This document shows positions 8,249-16,434 of a stretch of 64,000 nt of DNA, piece by piece. The stretch is from NCBI RefSeq assembly GCF_020073815.1, contig NZ_JAIQZJ010000002.1:1-64000 (forward strand), read 5' to 3'. The notes beneath the pieces are model-generated. The model was given only the letters and a program-made list of their open reading frames with translations. It did not search any database and had not been told where the DNA came from. Origin of the DNA: Nocardioides mangrovi. GTDB lineage: Bacteria > Actinomycetota > Actinomycetes > Propionibacteriales > Nocardioidaceae. Position 1 is the stretch's first letter, and every line of letters starts with the position of its first letter. A program made the position numbers and the translations under genes.

Positions 8249-9295
8249 TCAGACCAGGACCTCGGTCACCGGTAGCGACGAGTCGGCCGGGAGGTCGAGG
8301 GCGGACGGGGTGCGGCCGCGGGCGACCATCTCGGCACCCAGCGCCGCGACCATCGCGCCGTTGTCGGTGCACAGGCCGGGGCGCGGGACCCGCACCCGGA
8401 TGCCCTTCGCCGCGGCCCGCTCCTCGGCCATCGCCCGGAGGCGGGAGTTGGCGGCGACGCCGCCGCCGATGAGGATGTCGTCGATCCCCTCGGTGGCGGC
8501 GGCGTCGATCGCCTTGCGGGTCAGGACGTCGCAGACCGCCTCCTGGAACGACGCGGCGACGTCGTTGACCGGCACCGGCTCACCGGACCGCTCGCGCGCC
8601 TCGACCCAGCGCGCGACGGCCGTCTTGAGGCCGGAGAAGGAGAAGTCGAAGCGGTGCCGCTCGAGGTCGCGACGCGAGGTCAGGCCGCGGGGGAAGTCGA
8701 CGTAGACGCTGTCGCCCTCGCGGGCGGCGCGGTCGATGTGCGGGCCGCCCGGGAAGGGCAGGCCGAGGAGCCGGGCGACCTTGTCGAAGGCCTCGCCGGC
8801 CGCGTCGTCGATCGTCGCGCCGAGCGGGTCGACGCCGACGGTCACGTCGGTGACCCGGAGCAGCGAGGAGTGGCCGCCGGAGACCAGCATCGCCAGGCAG
8901 GGCTCGGGGAGCGGTCCGTGCTCGAGCTGGTCGACCGCGACGTGGGCGGCCAGGTGGTTGACGCCGTAGATCGGCTTGCCGAGCCCGACGGCCAGCGCCT
9001 TCGCGGCGGCCACGCCGACCATCAGTGCCCCGGCCAGGCCGGGGCCGCTGGTCACCGCGATCGCGTCGACGTCGCGCAGCTGGATGCCGGCGGTCTCGCA
9101 GGCGCGCTCGATGGTTGGAACCATCGCCTCGAGGTGGGCACGGCTGGCGACCTCGGGGACGACGCCGCCGAAGCGGGCGTGCTCGTCGACGCTGCTCGCG
9201 ACCGCGTCGGCGAGCAGGGTGTGGCCGCGGACGATCCCGACGCCGGTCTCGTCGCAGGAGGTCTCGATCCCGAGGATCAGCGGCTCGTCGGTCAC
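8249..9295 (-). CDS. tsaD: tRNA threonylcarbamoyladenosine (t6A37) transferase TsaD
   Basis: Catalytic subunit that transfers the threonylcarbamoyl group to A37 of ANN-decoding tRNAs together with TsaB and TsaE. The 348-residue ASKHA-fold protein begins [17 protein letters not shown]. It has the metal-binding histidines in [11 protein letters not shown], the [10 protein letters not shown] strand, and the C-terminal [11 protein letters not shown] and [12 protein letters not shown] motifs. The GTG start overlaps the stop of the upstream AraC-type gene by four bases (GTGA), an unusual partner. tsaB and rimI, its normal neighbours, lie about 3 kb upstream beyond inserted genes. Confidence 0.96.
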   Translation of the reverse strand: MTDEPLILGIETSCDETGVGIVRGHTLLADAVASSVDEHARFGGVVPEVASRAHLEAMVPTIERACETAGIQLRDVDAIAVTSGPGLAGALMVGVAAAKALAVGLGKPIYGVNHLAAHVAVDQLEHGPLPEPCLAMLVSGGHSSLLRVTDVTVGVDPLGATIDDAAGEAFDKVARLLGLPFPGGPHIDRAAREGDSVYVDFPRGLTSRRDLERHRFDFSFSGLKTAVARWVEARERSGEPVPVNDVAASFQEAVCDVLTRKAIDAAATEGIDDILIGGGVAANSRLRAMAEERAAAKGIRVRVPRPGLCTDNGAMVAALGAEMVARGRTPSALDLPADSSLPVTEVLV

Positions 9296-10089
9296 GCGCT
9301 CATCGTGCCTGACCGGGCGTACGCCGCGGGAGCCACCCCCAGCAGCCGTCGGAAGTGACGGGTCAGGTGGGCCTGGTCGTGGAAGCCGACGGCGACCGCG
9401 ACCTCGGCGGCCCGCTCCCCCGCGAGCAGCATCCGACGGGCCCGGTCGAGGCGCCGGCCGGTGAGGTAGCGGTGTGGGGCGATCCCGAACTCGGCGCCGA
9501 AGGCCCGCACCAGGTGCGTCGGGCTCGTGCCCAGCGCAGCGGCGGCGGCGTCGAGCGTGACGCCGTCGACGACCCGCTCGTCGAGCAGGTCCCGCAGACG
9601 GTGGGCCAGCGGCCGGTCCCGGCGTACGGCGGAGGCCGCGCCGGCCAGGCGCTGCCGGAGTCCGTCGGCGACCGTCGTCAGCCGCACCTCGGCCTCGAAG
9701 GCGTCGCCCGGGTGCCGCAGCGCGTCGTGCAGGGCGCTGACGTCACGGCGCAGCGCCGGCTCGACCCAGCCGGGATGGTCGACGGCCGCGCCGATCCGGT
9801 CGACCCCGATCCGGTCGGCGTCGAGGTAGACGACCCGCTTGCGGAAGCCGTCGGCCTCGACCGAGCGGCCGTCGTGCGGGACGTGCGGCGGCAGCAGCGT
9901 GACCCGGTCGCCGAGCGCGCCGTGCTCGTGGCGCTCGAGGTCGTAGCGGACGGTGCCGGTGTCCACGAGCAGCAGCGTCCAGGTGTCGTGGGTGTGCGAG
10001 GGATAGGCGTGCTCGGGGAAGTGGGCGTGCAGCACCTCGGCCACCCCGGCGACCGGCGGCCGCCAGGCGCGGATCGTGGGCGCCGGCAT
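9292..10089 (-). CDS. AraC family transcriptional regulator
   Basis: The 265-residue protein has an N-terminal cupin-like sensor domain ([25 protein letters not shown], about 20-110) and a C-terminal double helix-turn-helix with [39 protein letters not shown] patterns split over two helices (about 185-260). It is divergent from the DUF2000 gene with 49 bases between starts, a pairing common in actinobacteria, so it probably controls that gene. It is translationally coupled to tsaD downstream. Confidence 0.88.
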   Translation of the reverse strand: MPAPTIRAWRPPVAGVAEVLHAHFPEHAYPSHTHDTWTLLLVDTGTVRYDLERHEHGALGDRVTLLPPHVPHDGRSVEADGFRKRVVYLDADRIGVDRIGAAVDHPGWVEPALRRDVSALHDALRHPGDAFEAEVRLTTVADGLRQRLAGAASAVRRDRPLAHRLRDLLDERVVDGVTLDAAAAALGTSPTHLVRAFGAEFGIAPHRYLTGRRLDRARRMLLAGERAAEVAVAVGFHDQAHLTRHFRRLLGVAPAAYARSGTMSA

Positions 10090-10138
10090 GTCAGGAACGT
10101 ACAAGACCACCGGTCGTACCCGGGCCGATCGTGGACGC

Positions 10139-10561
10139 ATGGCCACCGACATCCGATTCGACACCAAGGTCGCCGTGCTGGTGCGCGACGACCTCGCGAC
10201 CTGGCAGCGGCTCAACGTGACGGCGTTCCTGGTCAGCGGGGTCACGCATGCCTGGCCCCAGCTGGTCGGCGAGCCGTACGCCGACGCGGACGGCACGGCG
10301 TACCTCGCGATGCTCGGCCAGCCGGTGCTCGTCTTCGAGGGCGACGCGACGACCCTCACCCAGGCGCACGAGCGCGCCCTGCGCCGCGACCTGACCGTCG
10401 GGGTCTTCACGGCCGACCTCTTCCGGACCGGCAACGACGACGACAACCGCGCCGCGGTGGCCGCCGTACGCCGCGACGACCTCGACCTGGTCGGCCTCGC
10501 GGTGCACGGCCCGCGCAACGCCGTCGACAAGATCGTCAAGGGCGCCCGCCTGCATCCCTGA
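10139..10561 (+). CDS. DUF2000 family protein
   Basis: Small cytoplasmic protein of 140 residues belonging to the DUF2000 family, whose fold is related to peptidyl-tRNA hydrolase 2. Visible family features are KVAVLVRDDLATWQRLNV at the N-terminus and LVGLAVHGPRNAVDKIVKG at the end. ATG at 10139 is used; open frame continues upstream to 10076 but would overlap the divergent AraC gene. Its biochemical role is not established. Confidence 0.83.
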   Translation: MATDIRFDTKVAVLVRDDLATWQRLNVTAFLVSGVTHAWPQLVGEPYADADGTAYLAMLGQPVLVFEGDATTLTQAHERALRRDLTVGVFTADLFRTGNDDDNRAAVAAVRRDDLDLVGLAVHGPRNAVDKIVKGARLHP

Positions 10562-10641
10562 AGGATCTTCCGTCAGGTCGCAGGTCGGGCGTAGGTTGAC
10601 CCGGTCAACCACCCCTCCTCATCCCTCCAGGAGCCCCCCGT

Positions 10642-12303
10642 ATGCGATTCTCGGGACGCTTGGGTGTCGGCATGCTCGCCGCCGCCACGGCCGCCGGCCT
10701 CTTCCTCACCCCCACCGCAGCGACGGCGCGCACGGTCGACGACTCGACCCTCACGCCGCACACCCACTTCACGGTGCTGCCGCTCAACCCCGACCGCAGC
10801 GTGCCGGCGCCGCCGGCGAACGGCGAGAACATCCCCAACATCGACTCGGTGAAGTCGACGATCCGGGCCTACTACAACGCCACCGGCGGCGTGGCCAGCC
10901 AGACCAGCTCGCCCTACATCACCCAGCTCCAGGGGATCGAGCAGGCCATCCTCACCCAGGCACCCGACCCGGCCCCGGCCGGCACCGCGGTGGTCTTCGA
11001 CGTCGACGCGACGCTGCTGGCCGACTACGACTTCGAGGAGGCGGTGCACTTCAACTACGACGCCACCGTCAGCGCGGAGTGGGTCGCCGACCACCGCTAC
11101 CCGGCGGTCCCCGGCATGGCCGACCTGGTCTCGACGCTCGCCGCCCGCGGCTACGACGTGTACGGCGTCACCGGCCGACCCGGCGACCAGCAGGCCGACA
11201 CCATCGCCAACCTCACCGAGCAGGGCTTCGTGGACGGCGACGGCAACGCGCTCTTCGACGCCGACAACCTCTACACGACGGGCTCCTACACGCCGGCCGC
11301 GAAGCCGGACTACGTCGACTGTGCCGCGGACGGCACCGACGCCTCCTGCTCGACGGTCGAGAAGAAGGCGTTCACCCGGCAGCACATCCAGGACAGCAGC
11401 GGCGACACGATCGTGCTCAACGTCGGCGACCAGTACTCCGACCTGCAGGGCGGCTACTCCCTCAACAGCGTCAAGCTGCCCAACCCGACCTACTACCTGC
11501 CGAGCCCGGACATCGCCGGTGCCCCGTCGAGCGACTCCTCGCTGGCGCTGCCCACCGAGTTCGAGATGGCCGCCGACGGGTCGAGCGGGCAGACCACGCC
11601 GGGTGACGAGATCCCGAACATGGACAACGTGAAGGCCGAGATCCGCGCCTACTACGGCGCCACCAACGGCATCGCCAGCAAGACGGACTCGCCGTACATC
11701 AGCCAGATGGCGAGCATCGCCGACGCGTGGCGGACGAAGCTCACCAAGGCCTGCACCAAGGGCGTGAAGAAGAAGACGCACCCGGCGGTCGTCTTCGACG
11801 CGGACGACACCACCCTGATGACCTACGACATGGAGGACGGGGCGATGAAGTTCAACTTCGACCCGACCCTCCAGAATACCTGGGTCCAGGAGGGCCGCTT
11901 CCCGGCCACGCCGTCGATGCCGAGCGTGGTGAAGGCCGCCAAGAAGGCCGGCTGCAAGATCGTCGGGCTCACCGGCCGCAACAACGCCCAGCGGGTCGCG
12001 ACCCTCGACAACCTGGCGCGCTACTACCACGACAGCGACGGCAACCCGTACTTCAAGTCGGCGTTCTACTTCACCAAGTGGAACACCAGCAGCGACAACC
12101 CGCCGGCGTACGTCGACTGCGGCCTGGACGGCAACTCCGCGTCCTGCTCGACGATCGACTACAAGGCCTCGACCCGGAAGTACATCGAGGACTCGCTGGG
12201 CCTGCACATCGTGGCCAACTTCGGCGACCAGTTCAGCGACCTCATCGGCGGCTACTCCGACAAGGTCAAGAAGCTGCCGAACCCGACGTACTACCTGCCG
12301 TGA
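10642..12303 (+). CDS. secreted HAD-superfamily acid phosphatase, tandem duplicated domains
   Basis: Exported phosphatase of 553 residues with a signal peptide (about 1-29, ending TAATA-R). Two homologous HAD class-B-like domains follow, each starting with an IPN(I/M)D-V-K--IRAYY segment (near residues 64 and 330). Domain 1 has motif I DVDAT (Asp120, Asp122), VTGRPGD, a lysine near KKAFTRQ and NVGDQYSDL. Domain 2 has DADDT (Asp386, Asp388), LTGRNN, YKASTRKY and NFGDQFSDL. Both active sites look intact. GGAG precedes the start. The 3' end overlaps the converging rimI by 13 bases. Confidence 0.9.
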   Translation: MRFSGRLGVGMLAAATAAGLFLTPTAATARTVDDSTLTPHTHFTVLPLNPDRSVPAPPANGENIPNIDSVKSTIRAYYNATGGVASQTSSPYITQLQGIEQAILTQAPDPAPAGTAVVFDVDATLLADYDFEEAVHFNYDATVSAEWVADHRYPAVPGMADLVSTLAARGYDVYGVTGRPGDQQADTIANLTEQGFVDGDGNALFDADNLYTTGSYTPAAKPDYVDCAADGTDASCSTVEKKAFTRQHIQDSSGDTIVLNVGDQYSDLQGGYSLNSVKLPNPTYYLPSPDIAGAPSSDSSLALPTEFEMAADGSSGQTTPGDEIPNMDNVKAEIRAYYGATNGIASKTDSPYISQMASIADAWRTKLTKACTKGVKKKTHPAVVFDADDTTLMTYDMEDGAMKFNFDPTLQNTWVQEGRFPATPSMPSVVKAAKKAGCKIVGLTGRNNAQRVATLDNLARYYHDSDGNPYFKSAFYFTKWNTSSDNPPAYVDCGLDGNSASCSTIDYKASTRKYIEDSLGLHIVANFGDQFSDLIGGYSDKVKKLPNPTYYLP

Positions 12304-12767
12304 TCGGATGCGCCGCAGCCTCGACCGAGGCTGCGGCGCATCACCACGGCCGTCGTGCCGTCGCGGTAGTAGCGGCGGCGGCGGTCGACCTCGACGAAGC
12401 CGCGGGCGGCGTAGAACCCCAGCGCCCCGGCGTTGTCCTCCCGCACCTCCAGCAGCACCCGGTCGGCGCCACCCTCCTGGGCCGCGCCGACCACTGCGTC
12501 CAGGAGCTGTGAGGCGAGACCGGTACGCCGGTGCGCGGCGTCGACCGCGATCCGCTGGAGCTCGGCGACGTCGTCGACGATGCTCGCGGTCGCGTGTCCC
12601 ACGACCACCCCCTCGACCTGGGCCACGAGGTAGCGGACCGTCGGCAGGTTGCCGGTCACGCCCTCCTCGACGAGCGCCTCGGACCAGGCGTCGTCACCGA
12701 GGTTGGCGCGCTCGAGCTCGGCGATGGCCAGGACGTCGTCGGCGCCGGCGGGCCGGACGGTCACCAC
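12291..12767 (-). CDS. rimI: ribosomal-protein / N-alpha-acetyltransferase RimI
   Basis: GNAT-fold N-terminal acetyltransferase of 158 residues. It has the acetyl-CoA P-loop region (IAVDAAHRRTGLASQLL), the beta5 LLEVREDNAGALGFYAARGF signature, and the final RRRYYRDGTTAVVM strand typical of RimI. GTG at 12767 (or 12764) starts four bases after the tsaB stop, so the two form an operon. Its last codons run through a transcription-terminator hairpin and into the converging phosphatase gene. Confidence 0.92.
   Translation of the reverse strand: MVTVRPAGADDVLAIAELERANLGDDAWSEALVEEGVTGNLPTVRYLVAQVEGVVVGHATASIVDDVAELQRIAVDAAHRRTGLASQLLDAVVGAAQEGGADRVLLEVREDNAGALGFYAARGFVEVDRRRRYYRDGTTAVVMRRSLGRGCGASDHGR
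12308..12341. terminator. hairpin terminator inside the 3' end of rimI
   Basis: A 16-bp perfect inverted repeat (12308-12323 with 12326-12341), closable with a 2- or 4-base loop. It lies five bases after the phosphatase stop on the plus strand and within the last codons of rimI on the minus strand. Confidence 0.85.
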
Positions 12768-12771
12768 GCGC

Positions 12772-13422
12772 TCACGAGACGGGCTTCGGGGTGTGCCCGG
12801 CGACCGCGTCGGGGCGACGGAGGTAGAGCGGCTCGGGGTCGAGCAGCTCGACGCGCTCGCCGGCGATCGCCCGCGCCAGCCAGCCGGCGCTGGGCGCCGA
12901 CGGGCCGGCCGGCCGGGGGAACGCCTCGGGGTAGAGCAGCGCCCCCTCCCCCACCACGGGCGCGTCCGTCGCGAGCGCGGCGGGCTTGTCCACGACGGGG
13001 CCGTCCAGCCGCGCCCCGGTCTCGTCGTACCGCGCGAGGTAGACCTCCTTGCGGCGGGCGTCCGTGGCGACGGCGAAGTCGCCGTGGGGCACGGTGCCGG
13101 TGTCGACCGCCTCGATCGCGAGCACGTCGAGCGAGCACGCGCCGTACACGGGGATCTCGAGCACGAAGCCGAGCGTCCGCGCGGTGACCAGCCCGACCCG
13201 GAGCCCGGTGAAGGGGCCGGGACCGACGCCGACCGCGATCGCGGTGAGGTCCTGGCGGACCAGGCCGGCATCGGCCAGCGCGCGCTCGATCAGCGGCGCC
13301 AGCTGCTCGGCGTGCTTCATCGGCCGGTCCGCGACATGCTCCACGACGGGCGGCGCGTCCGGGTCGCCGTCGTGCAGGGCGACGGTCACCAGCGGGGTCG
13401 CGGTGTCGAAGGCGAGCAGCAC
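12772..13422 (-). CDS. tsaB: tRNA t6A biosynthesis protein TsaB
   Basis: Non-catalytic ASKHA-fold partner of TsaD in t6A37 synthesis, 216 residues. It shows LLAFDTATPLVTVALHD at the N-terminus, MKHAEQLAPLIERALADAGL, the GVGPGPFTGLRVGLVTAR motif and YGACSLDVLA. GTG at 13422 is preferred because it gives the canonical N-terminus; GTG at 13446 is possible. It is followed directly by rimI. tsaE, usually upstream, is absent from this window. Confidence 0.93.
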   Translation of the reverse strand: MLLAFDTATPLVTVALHDGDPDAPPVVEHVADRPMKHAEQLAPLIERALADAGLVRQDLTAIAVGVGPGPFTGLRVGLVTARTLGFVLEIPVYGACSLDVLAIEAVDTGTVPHGDFAVATDARRKEVYLARYDETGARLDGPVVDKPAALATDAPVVGEGALLYPEAFPRPAGPSAPSAGWLARAIAGERVELLDPEPLYLRRPDAVAGHTPKPVS

Positions 13423-13600
13423 GGCCCCGACGATAGCCGCGCCCACCGCGTTGCCGAACTATGGGCGTCTTGTGGATCGGCTGTCACCCGCTCGTGGATC
13501 GGGCTCCCCTACTGTCGGGGACGAGGACTTGGCCGGCCGTTGACCGCGGTACATGGGGATCCGCGGGCGCCTGGGGGGAGCGTTCGTCGGTCTGTCCCGG

Positions 13601-13648
13601 AGGGCCCGTCCCGCGCGCTCGATGCTCCGAGAAGGCGGGCCGGGCCCT
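13601..13648. terminator. hairpin terminator after the DinB-family gene
   Basis: 14-bp arms with one mismatch (13601-13614 with 13635-13648). They enclose an inner core gcg-CTCG-loop-CGAG-aag, the same core seen in the hairpin at 14755-14823. It lies directly after the DinB stop on the minus strand. Confidence 0.8.
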
Positions 13649-13649
13649 T

Positions 13650-14198
13650 CTACGTCCCTGTCGCGGCCCCGAGCTCGACCGCGACGTCGAGCTGACCGGC
13701 GTGCCGGGCGTACTCCGCGAGCACGTGGAAGCAGATCCACTCGAGCGTCGGCGGGTCGTCGGCGAATCGGCCTCCCGGCGAGGCGGTCGCGTCGAGCGGG
13801 AAGTCGCGCAGCACGCCGTGGGTCCTTCGCCCGATCTCCTCCAGCCGCGCAGCGAGGTCCTCGGCGCTGAGGTCGTCGGCGACCACCCAGCGCCCCTGGA
13901 GGTCGGCGTCCCAGGGCTCGTCGACGGTCCAGTCGCCCCACGGCTCCGCGACGGGCTCCCCGAGGAACCCCCAGACGAACCACCGCTGCTCCATGTGCAG
14001 CACGTGGCTGAGCAGCTCGATCGGGGTCCACCCGCTCGGCAGGCGGGTACGGCGCCGCTCGTCCTCGGGCAGCGCGAGCACGGTGGCGGCCAGGTCGCGG
14101 CGTACCCAGTCCAGGTAGGCCGACCAGCGCGGCGCGCCGGCGGGGCCGTGCTTGTCGGGCTCGGCGTCGTCCCGCGCCACGCGCTGGTCGTCGGTCAC
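13650..14198 (-). CDS. DinB family (DUF664-like) metal-dependent protein
   Basis: Four-helix-bundle protein of 182 residues of the DinB/YfiT superfamily. Conserved histidine positions are visible in LLSHVLHMEQRWFVWGFLGEPV and FHVLAEYARHAGQLDVAVEL. Actinobacterial relatives are putative mycothiol-dependent enzymes or stress proteins; the reaction here is unknown. GTG at 14198 lies 17 bases after the anti-anti-sigma gene, suggesting co-transcription. It should not be confused with the DNA polymerase at 53.8 kb that shares the DinB name. Confidence 0.85.
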   Translation of the reverse strand: MTDDQRVARDDAEPDKHGPAGAPRWSAYLDWVRRDLAATVLALPEDERRRTRLPSGWTPIELLSHVLHMEQRWFVWGFLGEPVAEPWGDWTVDEPWDADLQGRWVVADDLSAEDLAARLEEIGRRTHGVLRDFPLDATASPGGRFADDPPTLEWICFHVLAEYARHAGQLDVAVELGAATGT

Positions 14199-14215
14199 CG
14201 GACCATCATCGCGGG

Positions 14216-14563
14216 TCAGGGCGCGACCGCGGCCTCGACCGTCTCGTGGACCTCGAAGACCTTGTCGAGACCGACCAGGCCCAGCAGGCGCAGCGCCGGG
14301 CCCGCCGAGCAGACCAGGGCGATCGTCTGCTCCCGCGAGGTGGCCCAGCGTCGCGCGGCCACGAGCGTCCCGACCCCGGTGGAGTCCATGAAGGTGACGG
14401 CGTGGAGGTCGACCACGGTCCGGGGCTGGGCACAGAGGACGGGATCGAAGAGGACCTGACGCAGGCGGGGCGAGGTGAAGACGTCCACCTCGCCGCTGAC
14501 CGTCACGAGCGTGTGCCCGTCCCCGGTCTCGATGCCGATGTCGAAGCTGGTCTCGGCGGCCAT
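14216..14563 (-). CDS. STAS-domain anti-anti-sigma factor
   Basis: The 115-residue protein is a single STAS domain. It has the VTVSGEVDVFTSPRLRQVL strand-helix, and DLHAVTFMDSTGVGTLVAA, where the serine of DSTG is the expected phosphorylation site. By family it binds an anti-sigma kinase and frees a sigma factor. No RsbW-type kinase gene is nearby. The start looks leaderless: TAAGGT (14575-14570 on the minus strand) ends six bases before the ATG. Confidence 0.93.
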   Translation of the reverse strand: MAAETSFDIGIETGDGHTLVTVSGEVDVFTSPRLRQVLFDPVLCAQPRTVVDLHAVTFMDSTGVGTLVAARRWATSREQTIALVCSAGPALRLLGLVGLDKVFEVHETVEAAVAP

Positions 14564-14569
14564 GCGGGG

Positions 14570-14575
14570 ACCTTA
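14570..14575 (-). promoter_or_regulatory. -10 box of a leaderless promoter for the STAS gene
   Basis: TAAGGT on the minus strand, six bases before ATG at 14563, the spacing expected when transcription starts at the start codon. Confidence 0.6.
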
Positions 14576-14668
14576 GCCTCGCCGGAGGGCGCCCCACGCG
14601 CCGGGACACCCTTTTCCACCCCTACGGGTGAGGTCTGGACCAGCGCAGAAGAAAAATCGCCCAAGCCC

Positions 14669-14695
14669 TCAAGTCCCGCCGTGGGGCGCCGATCA
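14669..14695 (+). promoter_or_regulatory. candidate sigma-28 (FliA/WhiG)-type promoter
   Basis: TCAAGTCC-N11-GCCGATCA closely resembles the FliA consensus TAAAGTTT-N11-GCCGATAA, with exact spacing. No plus-strand gene starts nearby; a transcript would begin near 14703 and meet the hairpin at 14755-14823. Confidence 0.45.
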
Positions 14696-14702
14696 CCTAG
14701 GC

Positions 14703-14823
14703 ATCAGTCGCCAGGGCCTCGGGCCCGACGCTCAGGGGGCGTGGCGACCTGTGCAAGAGCCCGCTGCCGCGCGCTCGGATCCACCGTCCCGAGATGGATC
14801 CGAGAAGGCGGCAGCGGGCTCTT
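14703..14823 (+). ncRNA. candidate structured small RNA
   Basis: Predicted transcript from the sigma-28-like promoter. GTCGCCA (14707-14713) pairs with TGGCGAC (14742-14748), enclosing GGGCC-TCG-GGCCC (14714-14726) and a weaker CGC/GCG hairpin. This is followed by a 69-base terminator-like hairpin. There is no plausible reading frame. This is inference from sequence only; the hairpin may simply serve the converging ligD-type gene. Confidence 0.3.
14755..14823. terminator. large compound hairpin after the LigD-type gene
   Basis: A 16-bp perfect outer stem (14755-14770 with 14808-14823), a 3x3 internal loop, then a 10-bp perfect inner stem (14774-14783 with 14795-14804) and an 11-base loop. 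It follows the stop of the minus-strand polymerase gene by 24 bases. Confidence 0.85.
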
Positions 14824-14847
14824 CACCCATCTCCGGCCACCGTGACC

Positions 14848-15927
14848 TCACTCGACCCGGTTGCCGTCCTCGTCCCAGTGGGACGCCACCTTCTTGCTCG
14901 GCTGGACCCGCGGGGGCTCGCCCGGCATCTTGGGGTAGTCGGGCGGGAAGTTCAGCTCGCCGCCGGGCAGCTCCTCCCACAACCGCAGCAGCGGCTCCAA
15001 GGAGTACGCCGTGTCGTCGATGCTCGCCCACGGGTCGCCGTCGGCGACGCGGTCGGGGACGGTGAAGAGGTTGTAGTCGCGCGGGTCGGAGATGCCGGCC
15101 AGCTCGGCCCAGGTCACCGGGGTCGACACGGGCGCGCCCGGCTTCGGCCGCAGGGAGTAGGCCGAGGCGATGGTGCGGTCGCGGTTGTTCTGGTTGAAGT
15201 CCACGAAGATCCGCTCACCACGCTCTTCCTTCCACCACTCGACGGTGACGCCGTCGTCGCGGCGGGCGAGCTCGCGGCCGAAGCCGATCGCGGCGTGCCG
15301 CACGTCGGTGAACTCCCAGCGCGGCTCGATCCGGACGTAGATGTGCACGCCGCGGTTGCCCGAGGTCTTCGGGTAGCCGACCAGGCCGAGCTCCTCGAGC
15401 AGCTCCTGGGCGACCCCGGCGACCCGCACCGCGTCCGAGAACGTCGTACCGGGCTGGGGGTCGAGGTCGATGCGCAGCTCGTCGGGATGGTCCACGTCGC
15501 CGCGGCGTACCGGCCAGGGGTGGAAGACGATCGTGCCCATGTGGGCGCACCAGACCGGGACCGCGATCTCGGTCGGGCAGATCTCCTCGGCGGTGCGACC
15601 GGAGGGGAAGGTGATCTCGACGGTCTCGAGGTAGTCGGGGGCCCCCTTCGGCACCCGCTTCTGGTAGAACGCGTCGGCGTCCTTGTCCTGCGGGCCGGTC
15701 GCGAGCTTCATCCCCTCGCGGACGCCGGAGGTCCACCGCTCGAGCGCGGTCGGCCGGTCGCGCAGCGCACGCATCAGGCCGTCCTCGACGCTCGCGAAGT
15801 ACTCCGCGACCATCAGCTTGGTGACCTCGGGGGTCCGGTCGGTCGCCTCGTAGATCACCCGGTCGGGGCTGGACACGCGGACGGCGCGACCGCCCGCCTC
15901 GACCTCGGCTGCGGGTGGCTTCGCCAT
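14848..15927 (-). CDS. stand-alone LigD-type polymerase/primase (NHEJ PolDom)
   Basis: Archaeo-eukaryotic primase-superfamily polymerase that adds ribonucleotides at DNA ends during non-homologous end joining. The 359-residue protein is the polymerase domain only, like the stand-alone copies in mycobacteria. Visible motifs are VSSPDRVIYEAT, the catalytic LRIDLDPQPGTTF, KTSGNRGVHIYVRI, and FVDFNQNNRDRTIASAYSLRPKPGAPVSTPV split across motif III. No Ku or ligase gene is in the window. Confidence 0.93.
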   Translation of the reverse strand: MAKPPAAEVEAGGRAVRVSSPDRVIYEATDRTPEVTKLMVAEYFASVEDGLMRALRDRPTALERWTSGVREGMKLATGPQDKDADAFYQKRVPKGAPDYLETVEITFPSGRTAEEICPTEIAVPVWCAHMGTIVFHPWPVRRGDVDHPDELRIDLDPQPGTTFSDAVRVAGVAQELLEELGLVGYPKTSGNRGVHIYVRIEPRWEFTDVRHAAIGFGRELARRDDGVTVEWWKEERGERIFVDFNQNNRDRTIASAYSLRPKPGAPVSTPVTWAELAGISDPRDYNLFTVPDRVADGDPWASIDDTAYSLEPLLRLWEELPGGELNFPPDYPKMPGEPPRVQPSKKVASHWDEDGNRVE

Positions 15928-15975
15928 GCTCCGACCCTAGGGCACGGGTCCGACGGAGGCTGCGATGATCAGCAG

Positions 15976-16434
15976 GTGCCGGACCTCCGCCGGGCGACCG
16001 CCGTCGACGCGCCGTCGATGCACCGGATCGCCCAGGACGCCTACGCGCCGTACGTCGAGCGCATGGGCGGCCTGCGCCCGCGGCCGATGGACGAGGACTA
16101 CGCCGCGAGCGTCGCCGCGGACGAGGCCTGGGTCGCCGACGAGGACGGCTCCGTCGTCGGCTTCGTCGTGCTGGTCGACGACGGCGACCGGATGCTGCTC
16201 AGCAACGTCGCCGTGCTCCCCTCCCACCACGGCCTCGGCGTCGGACGGGCGCTGCTGACGCTGGCAGAGGAGCGGGCGCGCGCCCGCGGCTTCGCCCGGA
16301 TCCACCTCTACACGCACGTGACGATGGTCGAGAACCAGCGGCTCTACGAGCGGATCGGGTACGCCGAGACGCACCGCACGGACGAGGCCGGCTTCGCCCG
16401 CGTGTTCTACGAGAAGACGCTCACCGCCGGCTAG
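15976..16434 (+). CDS. GNAT family N-acetyltransferase
   Basis: The 152-residue GNAT protein has the acetyl-CoA-binding segment VLPSHHGLGVGRALLTLAEERARARG and the C-terminal LYTHVTMVENQRLYERIGYAE pattern. The substrate is unknown. GTG at 15976 is the best start found. Its TAG stop shares the tetranucleotide CTAG with the stop of the converging small gene. Confidence 0.88.
   Translation: MPDLRRATAVDAPSMHRIAQDAYAPYVERMGGLRPRPMDEDYAASVAADEAWVADEDGSVVGFVVLVDDGDRMLLSNVAVLPSHHGLGVGRALLTLAEERARARGFARIHLYTHVTMVENQRLYERIGYAETHRTDEAGFARVFYEKTLTAG

Noticed and set aside
10076..10138. Upstream extension of the DUF2000 protein
   Set aside because: The extra 21 residues would overlap the divergent AraC coding sequence and are absent from the family pattern; ATG at 10139 gives the normal N-terminus.
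13423..13600. Promoter or operator for tsaB
   Set aside because: A CGTGGATCGG-like word occurs twice and several TAG-containing hexamers are present, but none has convincing spacing to either candidate start.
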